Assembly: GCA_003153315.1 (NCBI GenBank)
Contig: PLYA01000054.1
Span: 62,001 to 126,000, forward strand
Direction of reading: 5' to 3'
DNA from: Bacteroidota bacterium
GTDB taxonomy: Bacteria > Bacteroidota > Bacteroidia > B-17B0 > Aurantibacillaceae
DNA: 64,000 bases
The translations under genes were made by a program, and so were the position numbers. Position 1 is the first letter of the stretch. Each line of letters starts with the position of its first letter. Shown here in pieces: positions 1-8,717 of this stretch. The notes under the pieces were generated by a model, which was not told where the DNA came from, ran no database searches, and saw only the letters and a list, made by a program, of their open reading frames with translations.

Positions 1-91
1 ACCGTTTAAAAAGTTGATGTAAAAAAAGCTGTTTTCTGATTTATCTTTACGTAAAGGCAACAAAATATAAACCAATTAAAACAAAAAAACC

Positions 92-811
92 ATGAAAAAT
101 GCAATAACTTGGGTAAAAGCCGCAAAGGATTACCACGACAAAACATCTGAACAATTAGTGCCATTTGCCACTGCTTTAAAAAATCAGTTGGCTATAGACC
201 CCGATGTGCCTGCCTCGGGCATACCGGCGCCGCTTACCATACCCATTTATACTACCAATATTGGCGATTTGAATACCGATGTGGTAGCAAGGCAAACCTC
301 CCGCTCAACCAATCTTACCTCTGATGAACTTAGCAAAGGAAGCACCCTGCTGCATAATACCGATATATTGGTAAATTATATCGACAGCGTTTGCAACCAA
401 AAATTTCCGGGCAATGTAGCCCAGATTACTACTATTTTTGCCCGTTTCGGGCTAAGCCCGGCAGGGCACGGAGGGGTAGGACATAAACATATTTTCAGGA
501 TAATGGAAACCGCTGGAGGCTCTGCTACAGTGGAAGCACCCGTTAGCGGCACCGGTGCCGTTTACCACTGGAGATGGAGTATCGACCAGGTAACTTGGAA
601 ACAGGTAAAATCTACCCACAAAAGCACGGTTACTATTATTAACCTGCCGCATGATGTAAGAGTGTATTTTCAATATGACTTTTCGCCACCCGTAGGCAGG
701 GGCATTTACCCAACAGGAGACGCAAATGCCGCCGATTTTCACTGGAGCAGCTCCATCTCTGAGGTTATACCTGCATCTACCACCACAGGCAATAGCCCAA
801 GTCCGCTATAA
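92..811 (+). CDS. Hypothetical protein, no signal peptide, beta-rich C-terminal half
   Basis: A 239-residue protein that I do not recognise. It has no N-terminal hydrophobic segment, so it should be cytoplasmic unless exported in another way. Residues 1-100 look helical (opening MKNAITWVKAAKDYHDK). Roughly residues 125-215 have alternating beta pattern with many aromatic residues (YHWRWSIDQVTWKQV), which resembles an immunoglobulin or fibronectin-type sandwich. Pro/Gly-rich stretches and a Ser/Thr tail follow. The gene stands alone and is directly followed by a heptamer repeat and a 12-unit 21-bp repeat array. It is comparable in size and style to the minus-strand gene at 38470-39240, which also borders a 21-bp array, although I cannot align the two convincingly. 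Function unknown. Confidence 0.7.
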   Translation: MKNAITWVKAAKDYHDKTSEQLVPFATALKNQLAIDPDVPASGIPAPLTIPIYTTNIGDLNTDVVARQTSRSTNLTSDELSKGSTLLHNTDILVNYIDSVCNQKFPGNVAQITTIFARFGLSPAGHGGVGHKHIFRIMETAGGSATVEAPVSGTGAVYHWRWSIDQVTWKQVKSTHKSTVTIINLPHDVRVYFQYDFSPPVGRGIYPTGDANAADFHWSSSISEVIPASTTTGNSPSPL

Positions 812-815
812 ATAA

Positions 816-844
816 CAGGTAGCGGGTTACAGGTAGCCGGTAAA
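816..844 (+). repeat. Imperfect heptanucleotide repeat (AGGTAGC type)
   Basis: Four consecutive 7-base units, AGGTAGC, GGGTTAC, AGGTAGC and CGGTAAA, lie just behind the stop codon of the first gene. The same AGGTAGC word is repeated in a tandem duplication inside the coding sequence at 23321-23360. Confidence 0.5.
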
Positions 845-869
845 ACCTAATATACAACCATTCTTTACA

Positions 870-1121
870 AATAGACCGCGGTGCTTAGCGAATACACCGC
901 GGTCTTTAATGAATACATCATGGTGTTTAACGAAAAGACCGTGATCTTTAACGAATACACCACGGTGTTAATCAAATAGACCATGGTGTTTAACCAATAC
1001 ATCGTGGTGTTAAATGAAAAGACCATGGTATTTAACGAATAGACCACGGTGTTAATCAAATAAACCATGGTATTAATCAAAAAGACCGTGGTGTTTAACG
1101 AATAGACCACGGTGCTTAACG
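870..1121. repeat. 21-bp tandem repeat array 1 (12 units, ACCRYGGT dyad core)
   Basis: Twelve consecutive units of exactly 21 bp without a single indel, plus a fading 13th unit from 1122. A typical unit is aatagaccacggtgtttaac plus g. Nearly all units centre on ACC-RY-GGT, which is fully palindromic when the middle is GC or AT (ACCGCGGT, ACCATGGT). The 21-bp spacing equals two helical turns, so all cores face the same side of the DNA. The minus strand is stop-free through the array (a heptapeptide repeat reading MVYSLNT, MVYLINT and so on), but a stop-free frame is automatic for a repeat of 3n length; no start signals are seen and I regard the array as non-coding. The rest of the 432-bp gap 812-1243 holds the heptamer repeat, a hairpin and an XRE gene remnant. 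Confidence 0.9.
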
Positions 1122-1152
1122 AATGGACTATAATTTTACCTATTATAGGCCT

Positions 1153-1176
1153 TAAAAGAGGTATAAAGCTCTTTTA
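1153..1176. terminator. AT-rich hairpin downstream of the XRE remnant
   Basis: An 8-bp perfect stem TAAAAGAG/CTCTTTTA with an 8-base loop lies 4 bp beyond the stop codon of the minus-strand XRE remnant. It is low in GC, so termination would be weak. It is probably the old 3' end of the lost regulator gene. Confidence 0.35.
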
Positions 1177-1179
1177 TTC

Positions 1180-1251
1180 TTAAAAATCAAACAGGTCTTT
1201 TACAGAAACCTTTAAGGCTTTGGCGATATAGAAATGAGTATATTTGATGTG
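1180..1251 (-). pseudogene. C-terminal remnant of an XRE-family HTH regulator
   Basis: On the minus strand the codons from about 1251 down to the stop at 1182-1180 read HIKYTHFYIAKALKVSVKDL followed by FDF and stop. IAKALKVSVKDLFDF is the standard ending of many XRE/Cro-type helix-turn-helix regulators in Bacteroidota (the last helix after the DNA-binding domain). Upstream, the reading frame runs into the antisense of the LRR gene signal peptide, where no HTH sequence is recognisable, so the DNA-binding part is gone. The remnant now overlaps the promoter and start region of the LRR gene. The identification rests on this short tail only. Confidence 0.5.
1220..1246 (+). promoter_or_regulatory. 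Putative Bacteroidota promoter of the LRR gene
   Basis: A TATATTTG box (1239-1246) matches the Bacteroidota -7 consensus TAnnTTTG, with TTG at 1220-1222 as a possible -33 element. The start site would fall near 1250, which favours translation from the ATG at 1271 over the one at 1256. Confidence 0.35.
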
Positions 1252-1255
1252 CAAA

Positions 1256-2866
1256 ATGAAATCCCTGAAAATGAAAAAGCTATTATTTATACTTTTAATT
1301 GCACTTGCTTTGGAGAGTAAAGCACAGTATGTAACGATACCCGATGCCAATTTTGCAACTTACTTGCAAGGGCTTATACCTGCTGCTATGAGTGGTACCC
1401 AATTGGATACTACAAGTTTACTTGTTACAACGACAACACATACAATTAATGTCACTGGTTTGACAATTTCAAATTTATTTGGCGTTCAATTTTTTAAAGC
1501 ATTAACTAATTTAGGTTGTGGCACTAATCCTTTAACAAGCCTCCCTTCTTTACCTGCTTCGCTAATTTATCTATTTTGCGTTGGTAATAATACTTTATCA
1601 AGCCTCCCCACTTTACCTGTTTCGCTAAAATATTTAGATTGTTCTCATAATTCTATAACTACTCTTCCTACTTTACCTAATTCGCTTGATACTTTAAACT
1701 GCATGGCAAATCAATTAACGAGCCTTCCGACTTTACCCAATACACTCATTTATTTAAATTGTGGGGCTAATTCTTTAGCTACTCTTCCGACTTTACCAAA
1801 TAATCTTACTTATTTAGAGTGTTCTTTTAGTGGTTTAACTTCACTTCCTAAACTTCCTAACTCATTACAGTACTTAGATTGTTATACTGATAATATAGCC
1901 TGTTTCCCTACTTTTCCCAATTCTATTAATAATTTGCAATTAGGTGGTAACCCGTTTAATTGTTTGCCCAATTATATACATGCTATGGGTTCTGATACAA
2001 ATGCTTACCCCCTATGTGCAGCAGGAAATTCAAATGGTTGTACTGTTGTACCCGAGATTTGTATGGTAACGACAGATAGCACTTCTACTTTCAATTATAA
2101 TATTATTTATTGGAATAATACAAATTATAATAATGTTGATAGTTTTATTATTTATAGATACGATGGTATTTCTAATAGTTATTTACGTATTGGCGCATTA
2201 AATAAATTGATAAGTAAGTTTAAAGATACTGCATTTAGTATAGGAGGTCCCAACGGCGGAAATCCTTTGTATGCAAGTTGGAAATATAAATTGGCTATAC
2301 GAGATACTTTAGGGAATATAGAAATGCAAAGCCCTTATCATCAAACCATGTTTGTTCAGCAAAACAATGCTAATTTCTCTTGGAATGCTTATACTATAGA
2401 AGCAGGGCAATCAAATCCGGTTACGGCTTATTCATTTTTAAGAGATGATAATAATACGGGTAATTGGCATGTATTAGTAAATACATCAGGTACTGCATCT
2501 ACTGACCCAAATTATGCAAGTTATCCTAATGGTAATTGGCGAGTAGATGCTTTAGGGTTTAATTGTTCTAACCTAACCGTATCACTTAGTAATACAAGTA
2601 AGCAGGCATCTGTAGGTATATCACAAGTAAAAGATATTAATAATCAGATAAACATATACCCCAACCCAGCCAGTAACAGCGTACAGGTAACATATACGGG
2701 TAATAGTAAAATAGAAGAGATTATTTTATGTGATGTACTGGGTAAAGAAATAATAAGTACAAAAGAAACAGCTATTGATATGGGCGGGCTACAAGAAGGC
2801 GTTTACTTTATAAAGGTTGAAACAAATGAGGGAGTTTTAACCAAAAAGGTAATTGTGCAGCATTAG
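1256..2866 (+). CDS. Secreted leucine-rich repeat protein with T9SS type A sorting domain
   Basis: Signal peptide (a Lys-rich start, then LLFILLIALALESKAQ) followed by about seven or eight leucine-rich repeats of roughly 21 residues with the pattern LPxLPxSLxYLxCxxNxLTS, where a Cys or similar small residue takes the ladder position. This resembles the YopM/IpaH-like bacterial LRR type. A middle beta-rich region of about 220 residues follows (two copies of a fibronectin-like WNNTNY/WKYKLA type fold are possible). The C-terminus has the T9SS type A sorting domain: IYPNPASNSVQVTY, then VLGKEI, then GVYFIKV and a terminal KKVIVQH. The product should be exported by Sec across the inner membrane and by T9SS to the surface, where LRRs usually bind protein or glycan. 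Start alternatives are ATG 1256, ATG 1271 and TTG 1244; 1271 is equally possible. Confidence 0.85.
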   Translation: MKSLKMKKLLFILLIALALESKAQYVTIPDANFATYLQGLIPAAMSGTQLDTTSLLVTTTTHTINVTGLTISNLFGVQFFKALTNLGCGTNPLTSLPSLPASLIYLFCVGNNTLSSLPTLPVSLKYLDCSHNSITTLPTLPNSLDTLNCMANQLTSLPTLPNTLIYLNCGANSLATLPTLPNNLTYLECSFSGLTSLPKLPNSLQYLDCYTDNIACFPTFPNSINNLQLGGNPFNCLPNYIHAMGSDTNAYPLCAAGNSNGCTVVPEICMVTTDSTSTFNYNIIYWNNTNYNNVDSFIIYRYDGISNSYLRIGALNKLISKFKDTAFSIGGPNGGNPLYASWKYKLAIRDTLGNIEMQSPYHQTMFVQQNNANFSWNAYTIEAGQSNPVTAYSFLRDDNNTGNWHVLVNTSGTASTDPNYASYPNGNWRVDALGFNCSNLTVSLSNTSKQASVGISQVKDINNQINIYPNPASNSVQVTYTGNSKIEEIILCDVLGKEIISTKETAIDMGGLQEGVYFIKVETNEGVLTKKVIVQH

Positions 2867-3015
2867 GAATTTAGTATTTCTTTTACTTTTTGTATTTTAC
2901 CTATAAAAATAGAGCTTAATCTTACTATTTTTTGCTCCGGGTACCGCGAAAGTTTAATATCACTATATTTATCAGCTTAAAAATTAATCCGTTTAGTTAA
3001 ACCTGTATAGCATTT

Positions 3016-3879
3016 ATGCGTTTAAAAATAGTTTATAGTTTTTTCTTTGTTGGCCTGCTGGCTTGTTTTTTTCTTACTTCTTCCCCCTCGGCAATATCTA
3101 ATACCCGCGTATCAGATAGCCAAGCCTTAAAAGACAGTATATACGATGTTTTTTTAATAGCGGGGCAATCTAACACCTACTGGGGCTTGGGTTATGATTC
3201 TACCATAGATACAGGAGCCGAAGGCATATACCAACTGGGCAGAAAAGACCCTTATAACCTTAAAATAATTAAGGCCAAAGAACCCTTGCAGCATTTTAAT
3301 CCCTGGCCGGGCAGAATTGGTTTTGCCTTAACGTTTGCCAAACTGTATCAAAGTTATATACACCACGCACGCAATATTTTACTGGTTCCCTGTGGTATGG
3401 ATAACACCGGTTTTGACGGTGATGGCTGGCACAAAAAAGATTTTTTATATGATGATGCCTTAAACAGAATTAATTATGTTTTTAAGAAATATCCAAAAAG
3501 CAAGCTGGTGGCTATATTGTGGCACCAAGGAGAGAGGGATGTAAACTACAAGAACTACCAAAAAGATTTAGATACCATGATTGTGCAGTTTCGCCGGGAG
3601 ATAAAGACCGCAAACAGCCATACACCTTTTATACTGGGCGGTATGGTGCCTTACTGGACAGAGCTGAAAGAAGCCAGAAAACAGCAGCAGGCTATTATTA
3701 TGAATACTACCAAACGTTTGCCCAGCACGGGTTATGTTGACCCCTATCAACCTTTTAGAATACAGAAGCCGGATAATACAATAGACACTTTACATTACAA
3801 TGCGGCAGGACAAAGAGAAATGGGTAAACGCTATTTTGAGGTGTATAAAAAAATAACTCAACAAAATAAGTTTAAGTAA
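3016..3879 (+). CDS. SGNH/SASA-type carbohydrate esterase
   Basis: A 287-residue secreted hydrolase with an N-terminal signal or anchor segment (residues 5-26). The sialate O-acetylesterase (SASA, CE6-like) motifs are in order: FLIAGQSN at 46-53 with the catalytic Ser52, WHQGE at 169-173 (the oxyanion/Glu block), and DTLHYNAAG at 257-265, which supplies the DxxH pair Asp257 and His260. All catalytic residues are present. The family removes acetyl groups from sialic acids or hemicellulose; the exact substrate cannot be read from the sequence. It sits 25 bp before a GT2 gene and may be co-transcribed, hinting at a role on surface glycans. Confidence 0.8.
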   Translation: MRLKIVYSFFFVGLLACFFLTSSPSAISNTRVSDSQALKDSIYDVFLIAGQSNTYWGLGYDSTIDTGAEGIYQLGRKDPYNLKIIKAKEPLQHFNPWPGRIGFALTFAKLYQSYIHHARNILLVPCGMDNTGFDGDGWHKKDFLYDDALNRINYVFKKYPKSKLVAILWHQGERDVNYKNYQKDLDTMIVQFRREIKTANSHTPFILGGMVPYWTELKEARKQQQAIIMNTTKRLPSTGYVDPYQPFRIQKPDNTIDTLHYNAAGQREMGKRYFEVYKKITQQNKFK

Positions 3880-3904
3880 TAATACTATAAAAATTCAGCA
3901 ACGT

Positions 3905-4642
3905 ATGCCGGCAAACGAAAAACTATCTATCATTATTCCTGCTTATAACGAAGCCAGAACTATTCACCTGATTTTAAACAAGGTTTTAGAGGTTACTCTT
4001 GTAAACAACATAGAAAAAGAAATCATCATTGTAAATGATTTTTCTTCCGATAATACCAAAGAAGTTGTGGAACAATATATAGCCCAACATCCGGGCGTTC
4101 ATTTTCAATTATTTAATCAGGAGTTCAATCAGGGTAAAGGGGCCGCTTTGCATAAAGGTATTTCAATAGCAACCGGTGATTATTTAATTATTCAGGATGC
4201 CGATTTGGAGTATGACCCAAACGAATATAATATCTTATTACGCCCCATGGTAGAGGGGCATGCCGATGTGGTTTATGGATCCAGGTTTATGGGGGGCAAC
4301 CCACACCGTATTCTTTTCTTTTGGCATAGCATAGGCAATAAATTTCTTACCTTTTTATCAAATATGTTTACCAATCTTAACTTAACAGATATGGAAACCT
4401 GCTATAAACTTTTTCGTACAGAAATAATACAGAAAATTTACCTGAAAGAAAAAAGGTTTGGCTTTGAGCCCGAGGTAACTGCGAAGGTAGCCCGCATCCC
4501 TAAAATAAGGATTTACGAGGTAGGCATTTCTTATTATGGTCGCACCTATGAAGAAGGTAAAAAGATAGGCATGAAAGATGCCATACGGGCTTTGTATTGT
4601 ATGATAAAATATACATTTTTTGATCGTAAAAATTTTTCATAG
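3905..4642 (+). CDS. GT2 glycosyltransferase, dolichyl/polyprenyl-phosphate mannose synthase-like
   Basis: A 245-residue soluble GT-A enzyme with the DPM1 family layout: [14 protein letters not shown] at the N-terminus, the NQGKGAAL block at 75-82, and the metal-binding DAD at residues 98-100. The length and the absence of C-terminal membrane spans match Dpm1-type enzymes that move a hexose from GDP- or UDP-sugar to a polyprenyl phosphate on the inner face of the cytoplasmic membrane. The next gene encodes a PIG-V-like GT-C that would use such a lipid-linked sugar as donor, which supports the assignment. The sugar itself is not determined. Confidence 0.8.
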   Translation: MPANEKLSIIIPAYNEARTIHLILNKVLEVTLVNNIEKEIIIVNDFSSDNTKEVVEQYIAQHPGVHFQLFNQEFNQGKGAALHKGISIATGDYLIIQDADLEYDPNEYNILLRPMVEGHADVVYGSRFMGGNPHRILFFWHSIGNKFLTFLSNMFTNLNLTDMETCYKLFRTEIIQKIYLKEKRFGFEPEVTAKVARIPKIRIYEVGISYYGRTYEEGKKIGMKDAIRALYCMIKYTFFDRKNFS

Positions 4643-4705
4643 CGATATCATTTCATTTTTGTTGAATCCTATTAATACATAAAATGCCTATCCTAATCTT
4701 TTACC

Positions 4706-4713
4706 TACATTTG
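4706..4713 (+). promoter_or_regulatory. -7 box TACATTTG before the PIG-V-like gene
   Basis: A perfect TAnnTTTG match 17 bp before the ATG at 4730, in the 87-bp gap between two collinear genes. No clear -33 TTG is visible at the right distance, so this is a partial promoter call. Confidence 0.4.
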
Positions 4714-4729
4714 CCTGACAAAATAATTT

Positions 4730-6064
4730 ATGGTGAAGATTAACACTTCAAGTATCGAGAAAAAAATTCTGCAACTGAATCAGTATGTGAGCCTGATTCC
4801 GTTCATTTATATAGTTGCCTTTATATTTCTTTATTTTCTATTTTACTTCCTGGGTATGGCAACCGAATTACCTTATGCAGATAAACTGGCCAAGTTTGAT
4901 GCCGGTATATATGACAGTATAAGGCAAAAAGGATATGAGTACCAGTGGTATAGTGGTTCAAATGTTGGTTTCTTTCCTCTTTTTCCTTATGTATGGAAAT
5001 GGTTACATATTGGTTATAAAGGTATTTGTTTAGTTAATTTTTTGTGTTTTTGTACAGGGCTTGCCATTCTTATTAAAGAATTTAAACCTAAACCGATATT
5101 AGTTCTTTGTCTCATTTCTTTACCTTCAGCTATTTTTCGTTTTCTCCCGTTTACAGAATCCTTCTTCTTTTTATTCTGCTCCATATTTTTGGCAGGTTAT
5201 TCAAAAAACAAACCCTGGTTAATTATGATGGGTTTATTTTTTAGTTCGCTTACCAGACCTACTGCTATGTTCTTTGTTCCCGCTATTATTGTTGCAGAAG
5301 TGTTTCACGATAAAAGTTTTTTCTCATGGAAATCAATAAAAAACATACTCCTATATTCTTTAACTTCTTTGGCCGGGCTTTTTACCGTTGTTTTAATACA
5401 ATATTATCAAACATATGAATGGTTCGCCTTTGCAAAAACACAAACAAAATTCTGGAGGCATATATTTTCATTACCCCAATTTCCTCTTACTACCAATGGA
5501 GGAGACAAAATACTTTGGCTTGACGGGTTAGCATTTTTTGTTTGTGCCTTAGCGAGTATAATTTTATTGGTTTATTTTGTTAAATATTGTTTTCAAAAAA
5601 CAACCCCCTTGCATAAAAATAAAGCCTTTTGGTTTTCAATTACCTTTTTTTTCATATTACTTGTATACGATATATTTTTTCTTCCTAAAGCTCCTCATGG
5701 AGGGACTGAGTTAAATGGCATGAATAGGTATGTATTTACTTCCGCATTTTTTTTAGTATTTTGTTTTGTTGCTCAAACTTCCTTTTCATTTTTTTATAAA
5801 AATGCTATATTCTATTTCCTTGTGGCTTTGTTGGTTTGGATATTGTTGGGGTTGGGAAGGCCGCTTCCTTTTCTCGCAGGCATGTTTGATAGTCAACATA
5901 AAACAACTATTTTTTTCACATACCTTACTGTTTACGTTATGTCGTATTTTTTCTTATTAAAAGGCAAATACCAAAACTACATAAGCCTAATTATTTTTTG
6001 CTTTAACCTCGTACTTTCTGTCTATGTTTTTAATCTATATTTAAATAATAAATGGGTTGCTTAA
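4730..6064 (+). CDS. PIG-V-like GT-C mannosyltransferase, integral membrane
   Basis: A 444-residue polytopic membrane protein with about 10-12 hydrophobic segments. After the first span comes FDAGIYDSIRQKGY (56-69) and then FFPLFP (81-86), the first-loop Asp and FFPLYP-like signature of the PIG-V/mannosyltransferase GT-C family. A later LTRP segment also fits. GT-C enzymes transfer a sugar from a polyprenyl-phosphate donor on the outer face of the membrane; the donor could come from the preceding GT2. The last 13 bp overlap the next gene. The acceptor is unknown. Confidence 0.75.
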   Translation: MVKINTSSIEKKILQLNQYVSLIPFIYIVAFIFLYFLFYFLGMATELPYADKLAKFDAGIYDSIRQKGYEYQWYSGSNVGFFPLFPYVWKWLHIGYKGICLVNFLCFCTGLAILIKEFKPKPILVLCLISLPSAIFRFLPFTESFFFLFCSIFLAGYSKNKPWLIMMGLFFSSLTRPTAMFFVPAIIVAEVFHDKSFFSWKSIKNILLYSLTSLAGLFTVVLIQYYQTYEWFAFAKTQTKFWRHIFSLPQFPLTTNGGDKILWLDGLAFFVCALASIILLVYFVKYCFQKTTPLHKNKAFWFSITFFFILLVYDIFFLPKAPHGGTELNGMNRYVFTSAFFLVFCFVAQTSFSFFYKNAIFYFLVALLVWILLGLGRPLPFLAGMFDSQHKTTIFFTYLTVYVMSYFFLLKGKYQNYISLIIFCFNLVLSVYVFNLYLNNKWVA

Positions 6065-6636
6065 AATTTATAGTTAAAAAATCCCTGTTTTTATTTATTG
6101 CTATTACTACGTGCCTGACATTACCTCAATGTCAAAAACCATACCACGAGGAATTGCATCCTATAAAAAAATGGCAAATTAACTATGAAGATACTACCGG
6201 GCATCGCAAAAGGGTTAAAGGAAATGCTGCTGAAGGGCATTATTACACCACATCCAATAAAACTGACGAGTGGACCGATTGTTTTATATATGTAATACCT
6301 GATTCTCTTTTTGATACAGATTTGAGAGTTCTATTTAACTGTAATATTCGAAAAAGTGAGCACGGAAGCGGGCAGGCCCTAATTGTTCATTTTATTAGAA
6401 TGAAAGGCAATGATTTGCTAGCATGGTATGGGTTTGAATTTGACGACTATACTCAAAGAATTAATGTTTGGAGTCCTCTATGTGATAGTACCCAAGTACA
6501 TATCCCAAAAAAAGAAAGTAAGGATGATAGGATTGAACTAAGAATTGTTGGATGGAACCCCGCTCATTATGTTTTTGTTGATATAGATAATCTGAAAATC
6601 GAACTTAAGGAGGTAAAAACAATTTACAAAAAATAA
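6052..6636 (+). CDS. Hypothetical secreted or lipoprotein, beta-rich
   Basis: A 194-residue protein with a hydrophobic N-terminus (residues 10-25) ending near LPQC, a weak lipobox, so it is either a lipoprotein or a Sec-secreted protein. The mature part alternates beta strands and turns (HGSGQALIVHFIRMKGNDLL, then WYGFEFDDYTQRINVWS), which could be a jelly-roll or concanavalin-like sandwich. The start overlaps the PIG-V-like gene by 13 bp, so translation is probably coupled and the protein may act with that enzyme. I do not recognise the family. Confidence 0.65.
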   Translation: MGCLKFIVKKSLFLFIAITTCLTLPQCQKPYHEELHPIKKWQINYEDTTGHRKRVKGNAAEGHYYTTSNKTDEWTDCFIYVIPDSLFDTDLRVLFNCNIRKSEHGSGQALIVHFIRMKGNDLLAWYGFEFDDYTQRINVWSPLCDSTQVHIPKKESKDDRIELRIVGWNPAHYVFVDIDNLKIELKEVKTIYKK

Positions 6637-6752
6637 CCTGCCAATAAAACTCTTTAATAAAAGGGTTATAATTATATTTAAAGAACAGATATTTCTTTTA
6701 AAACAAATAAAAAGTTCTTCATTGCTAGAGATTACCTAAAAAACACTCAAAA

Positions 6753-6797
6753 GAAAACTTCTTCTATATCATATAAGAAATAAGAGTTTTCCTTTTT
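6753..6797. terminator. Putative bidirectional terminator between convergent genes
   Basis: GAAAACT (6753-6759) and AGTTTTC (6785-6791) can form a 7-bp stem with a run of five T after it on the plus strand, and an A-rich flank that gives T-rich RNA on the minus strand. It lies between the convergent genes ending at 6636 and 6834. The stem is AT-rich and the loop long, so confidence is limited. Confidence 0.35.
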
Positions 6798-6833
6798 GAA
6801 TTTGACATTGGGTGAAGAAATAGGGAGTTCGCT

Positions 6834-8690
6834 TTATTTAGCCTTAATTAAATTAAATTTTTCATTCTTTCCAATAGTATCGGCATTAGCAAAAATTTGC
6901 TGACTTTTTTCATCTAAACTTAGGTATTTGCCATTTATTGCTTTAAAAGCAATCACATCAGTATCAATTTGTGTTAAAGTAAAAGTTTCCCAAGCGCCCT
7001 TATTGGTACGGTTAGCAACAATTTCTCCTTTACCATTTAGTTCGGATGATAAAAAATTGTTTTTATAAGAACAGATGGCACATTTATTGTTATAAAAATT
7101 AAGAAGTGTAAACGTTTCCCAGGTGCTTGCCTGGTCTCTATCGGCAGTAATCAGCTCGTTTTTATTTGTGCTGGCACAAAGGTATTTGCCATTACTTGCT
7201 TTTAGCTGAATGGTAGTTTTAGATACAGGGTCTTTATCATACTTTACTAAATAATTATTTATTAATTGGTAATTTTTTACAACCTCAAGTTCCTCTTTTG
7301 GAAGTTTGTTAAAATCTTCGCCCATTACATAATAGTACTTGTTTTTGTGCATATCCCATGTATTTTCATCTAAGGTTATCCAATTCCACTCCCACATTCT
7401 CAAATAAAGTTTAATCGAAGAAAAAAACCTCCAGTGTACCCCTAATTCAATTTGTGCGGAGGGGTTTTGTTGTTTAATCTTGTCGAGCTCTATCAACATA
7501 TCTTTTGAAGAGCTTTCGCATTTCCAATTATAATACGAATTTATGCTAAGCGAATTACAAGTATGCCAGCAAAACAAAGAGGTTAATATAATTAAAAATC
7601 CATATGTTATGTACTTATAGGAATAACACAACAAATCCATTATAAGAAAACTGCACATTAAAATAAATATGGGATACAAGAACAGAGCGAACCTATCCAT
7701 CATAAAAGGTGTATTCATAATGAGGTGTTGCAAGCTGGAAACTAATACAATTAAAAAAAGGGTTAGGCCAAAAAAAAGTAGAATTTTTTGAATTAAATCA
7801 GTAGACTTTTTGCGAAAACCATATAAGATACTTCTTACTATGAAAAGAGTAGAAAAAACAATAACTAATATTTTACACCCTATTGCAATAAAGGATTGAT
7901 AGGGCGAAAAATAGGAAAATGTTTCTGCCATTGAACCTACGGTATCCTTCCAGAAACTATCCATGCCACCGAAGTAAAGTAATTTGAGTTTAATTATTTT
8001 TTGAATAGGTATGTAGCATACCGCAGCTAAAAGAAATAGGAAGATGCCGTTAATATAATTTACTTGCCACAAATTTTTTAAAGAAAACTTGCGTTTAAAA
8101 ATAAAAAACTGAAGAATGTTGTGGGTAAAAACAAAAACAAGTACCAAACTAATAAGAGCAAAATTAGCCAAGGCTGCCAAGCAAAGAAGGAGTAATGATA
8201 AAATGTGATATTTATTTTTTTGATCTTCTATATATCGGCAATAGAAATAAAACCCGCTAGTCATCAATGCAATTGCAATGCCATAACCACGCGCCAATGA
8301 AAAGAAATCTATCAGAAATGGGTTTGCATTTATTAAAATAAAAAACAAAATCGCTTTTGTCTTACTATATCGAGTGAATATTTTAAATGAGAAAACAAGA
8401 TATAAAATATGCGCAATAACATTAGGTAAACGAAGTATAAATTGTGATGTGCCAAACAAGGCCTGAAAAAATTTCATTAACAAGGTGTTTAAAATGTGAT
8501 TGTTAGTGCCGGCATGTTTGTATGAAATAATATCCATGATGGGGCTATTTACCCAATCAAGGTAAGTATCACTTTCATCAATGGTTAAAGAAGCATGAGC
8601 TGCTTTATAGATATCAAAAACAACAAGTGTAATTGTTATAAGAACAAAACCGATTAAATTAATTTTTTTCATATTGAACATAATACTCAA
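6834..8690 (-). CDS. GT-C membrane glycosyltransferase with C-terminal fascin-like beta-trefoil
   Basis: A 618-residue protein. Residues 1 to about 390 hold around 10-11 membrane spans, with the acidic DESDTY first-loop motif and an NNHILNTLL/LRLPNV block as in PMT/ArnT-like GT-C transferases. A periplasmic segment follows (about 390-490). Residues 493-618 form three repeats of the pattern KASNGKYL, then ANR or ADRD, then WETFTL, the hallmark of fascin-type beta-trefoils. A beta-trefoil of this type usually binds carbohydrate or protein. The gene directly follows (28 bp) a second gene with the same rare combination at 8718-10721. The Met at residue 7 is an alternative start. Sugar donor and acceptor unknown. 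Confidence 0.75.
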   Translation of the reverse strand: MSIMFNMKKINLIGFVLITITLVVFDIYKAAHASLTIDESDTYLDWVNSPIMDIISYKHAGTNNHILNTLLMKFFQALFGTSQFILRLPNVIAHILYLVFSFKIFTRYSKTKAILFFILINANPFLIDFFSLARGYGIAIALMTSGFYFYCRYIEDQKNKYHILSLLLLCLAALANFALISLVLVFVFTHNILQFFIFKRKFSLKNLWQVNYINGIFLFLLAAVCYIPIQKIIKLKLLYFGGMDSFWKDTVGSMAETFSYFSPYQSFIAIGCKILVIVFSTLFIVRSILYGFRKKSTDLIQKILLFFGLTLFLIVLVSSLQHLIMNTPFMMDRFALFLYPIFILMCSFLIMDLLCYSYKYITYGFLIILTSLFCWHTCNSLSINSYYNWKCESSSKDMLIELDKIKQQNPSAQIELGVHWRFFSSIKLYLRMWEWNWITLDENTWDMHKNKYYYVMGEDFNKLPKEELEVVKNYQLINNYLVKYDKDPVSKTTIQLKASNGKYLCASTNKNELITADRDQASTWETFTLLNFYNNKCAICSYKNNFLSSELNGKGEIVANRTNKGAWETFTLTQIDTDVIAFKAINGKYLSLDEKSQQIFANADTIGKNEKFNLIKAK

Positions 8691-8717
8691 AAACCTGTAT
8701 GGTGTATGTTCATGGAG

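Noticed and set aside
865-1110. 81-codon minus-strand frame through array 1, a repetitive hydrophobic peptide
   Set aside because: The stop-free frame follows from a 21-bp unit length; no ribosome site or start context, and the peptide is a pure translation of the repeat.
870-1121. CRISPR array
   Set aside because: Units are contiguous and degenerate with no unique spacers and no cas genes in the window; the same holds for the other two arrays.
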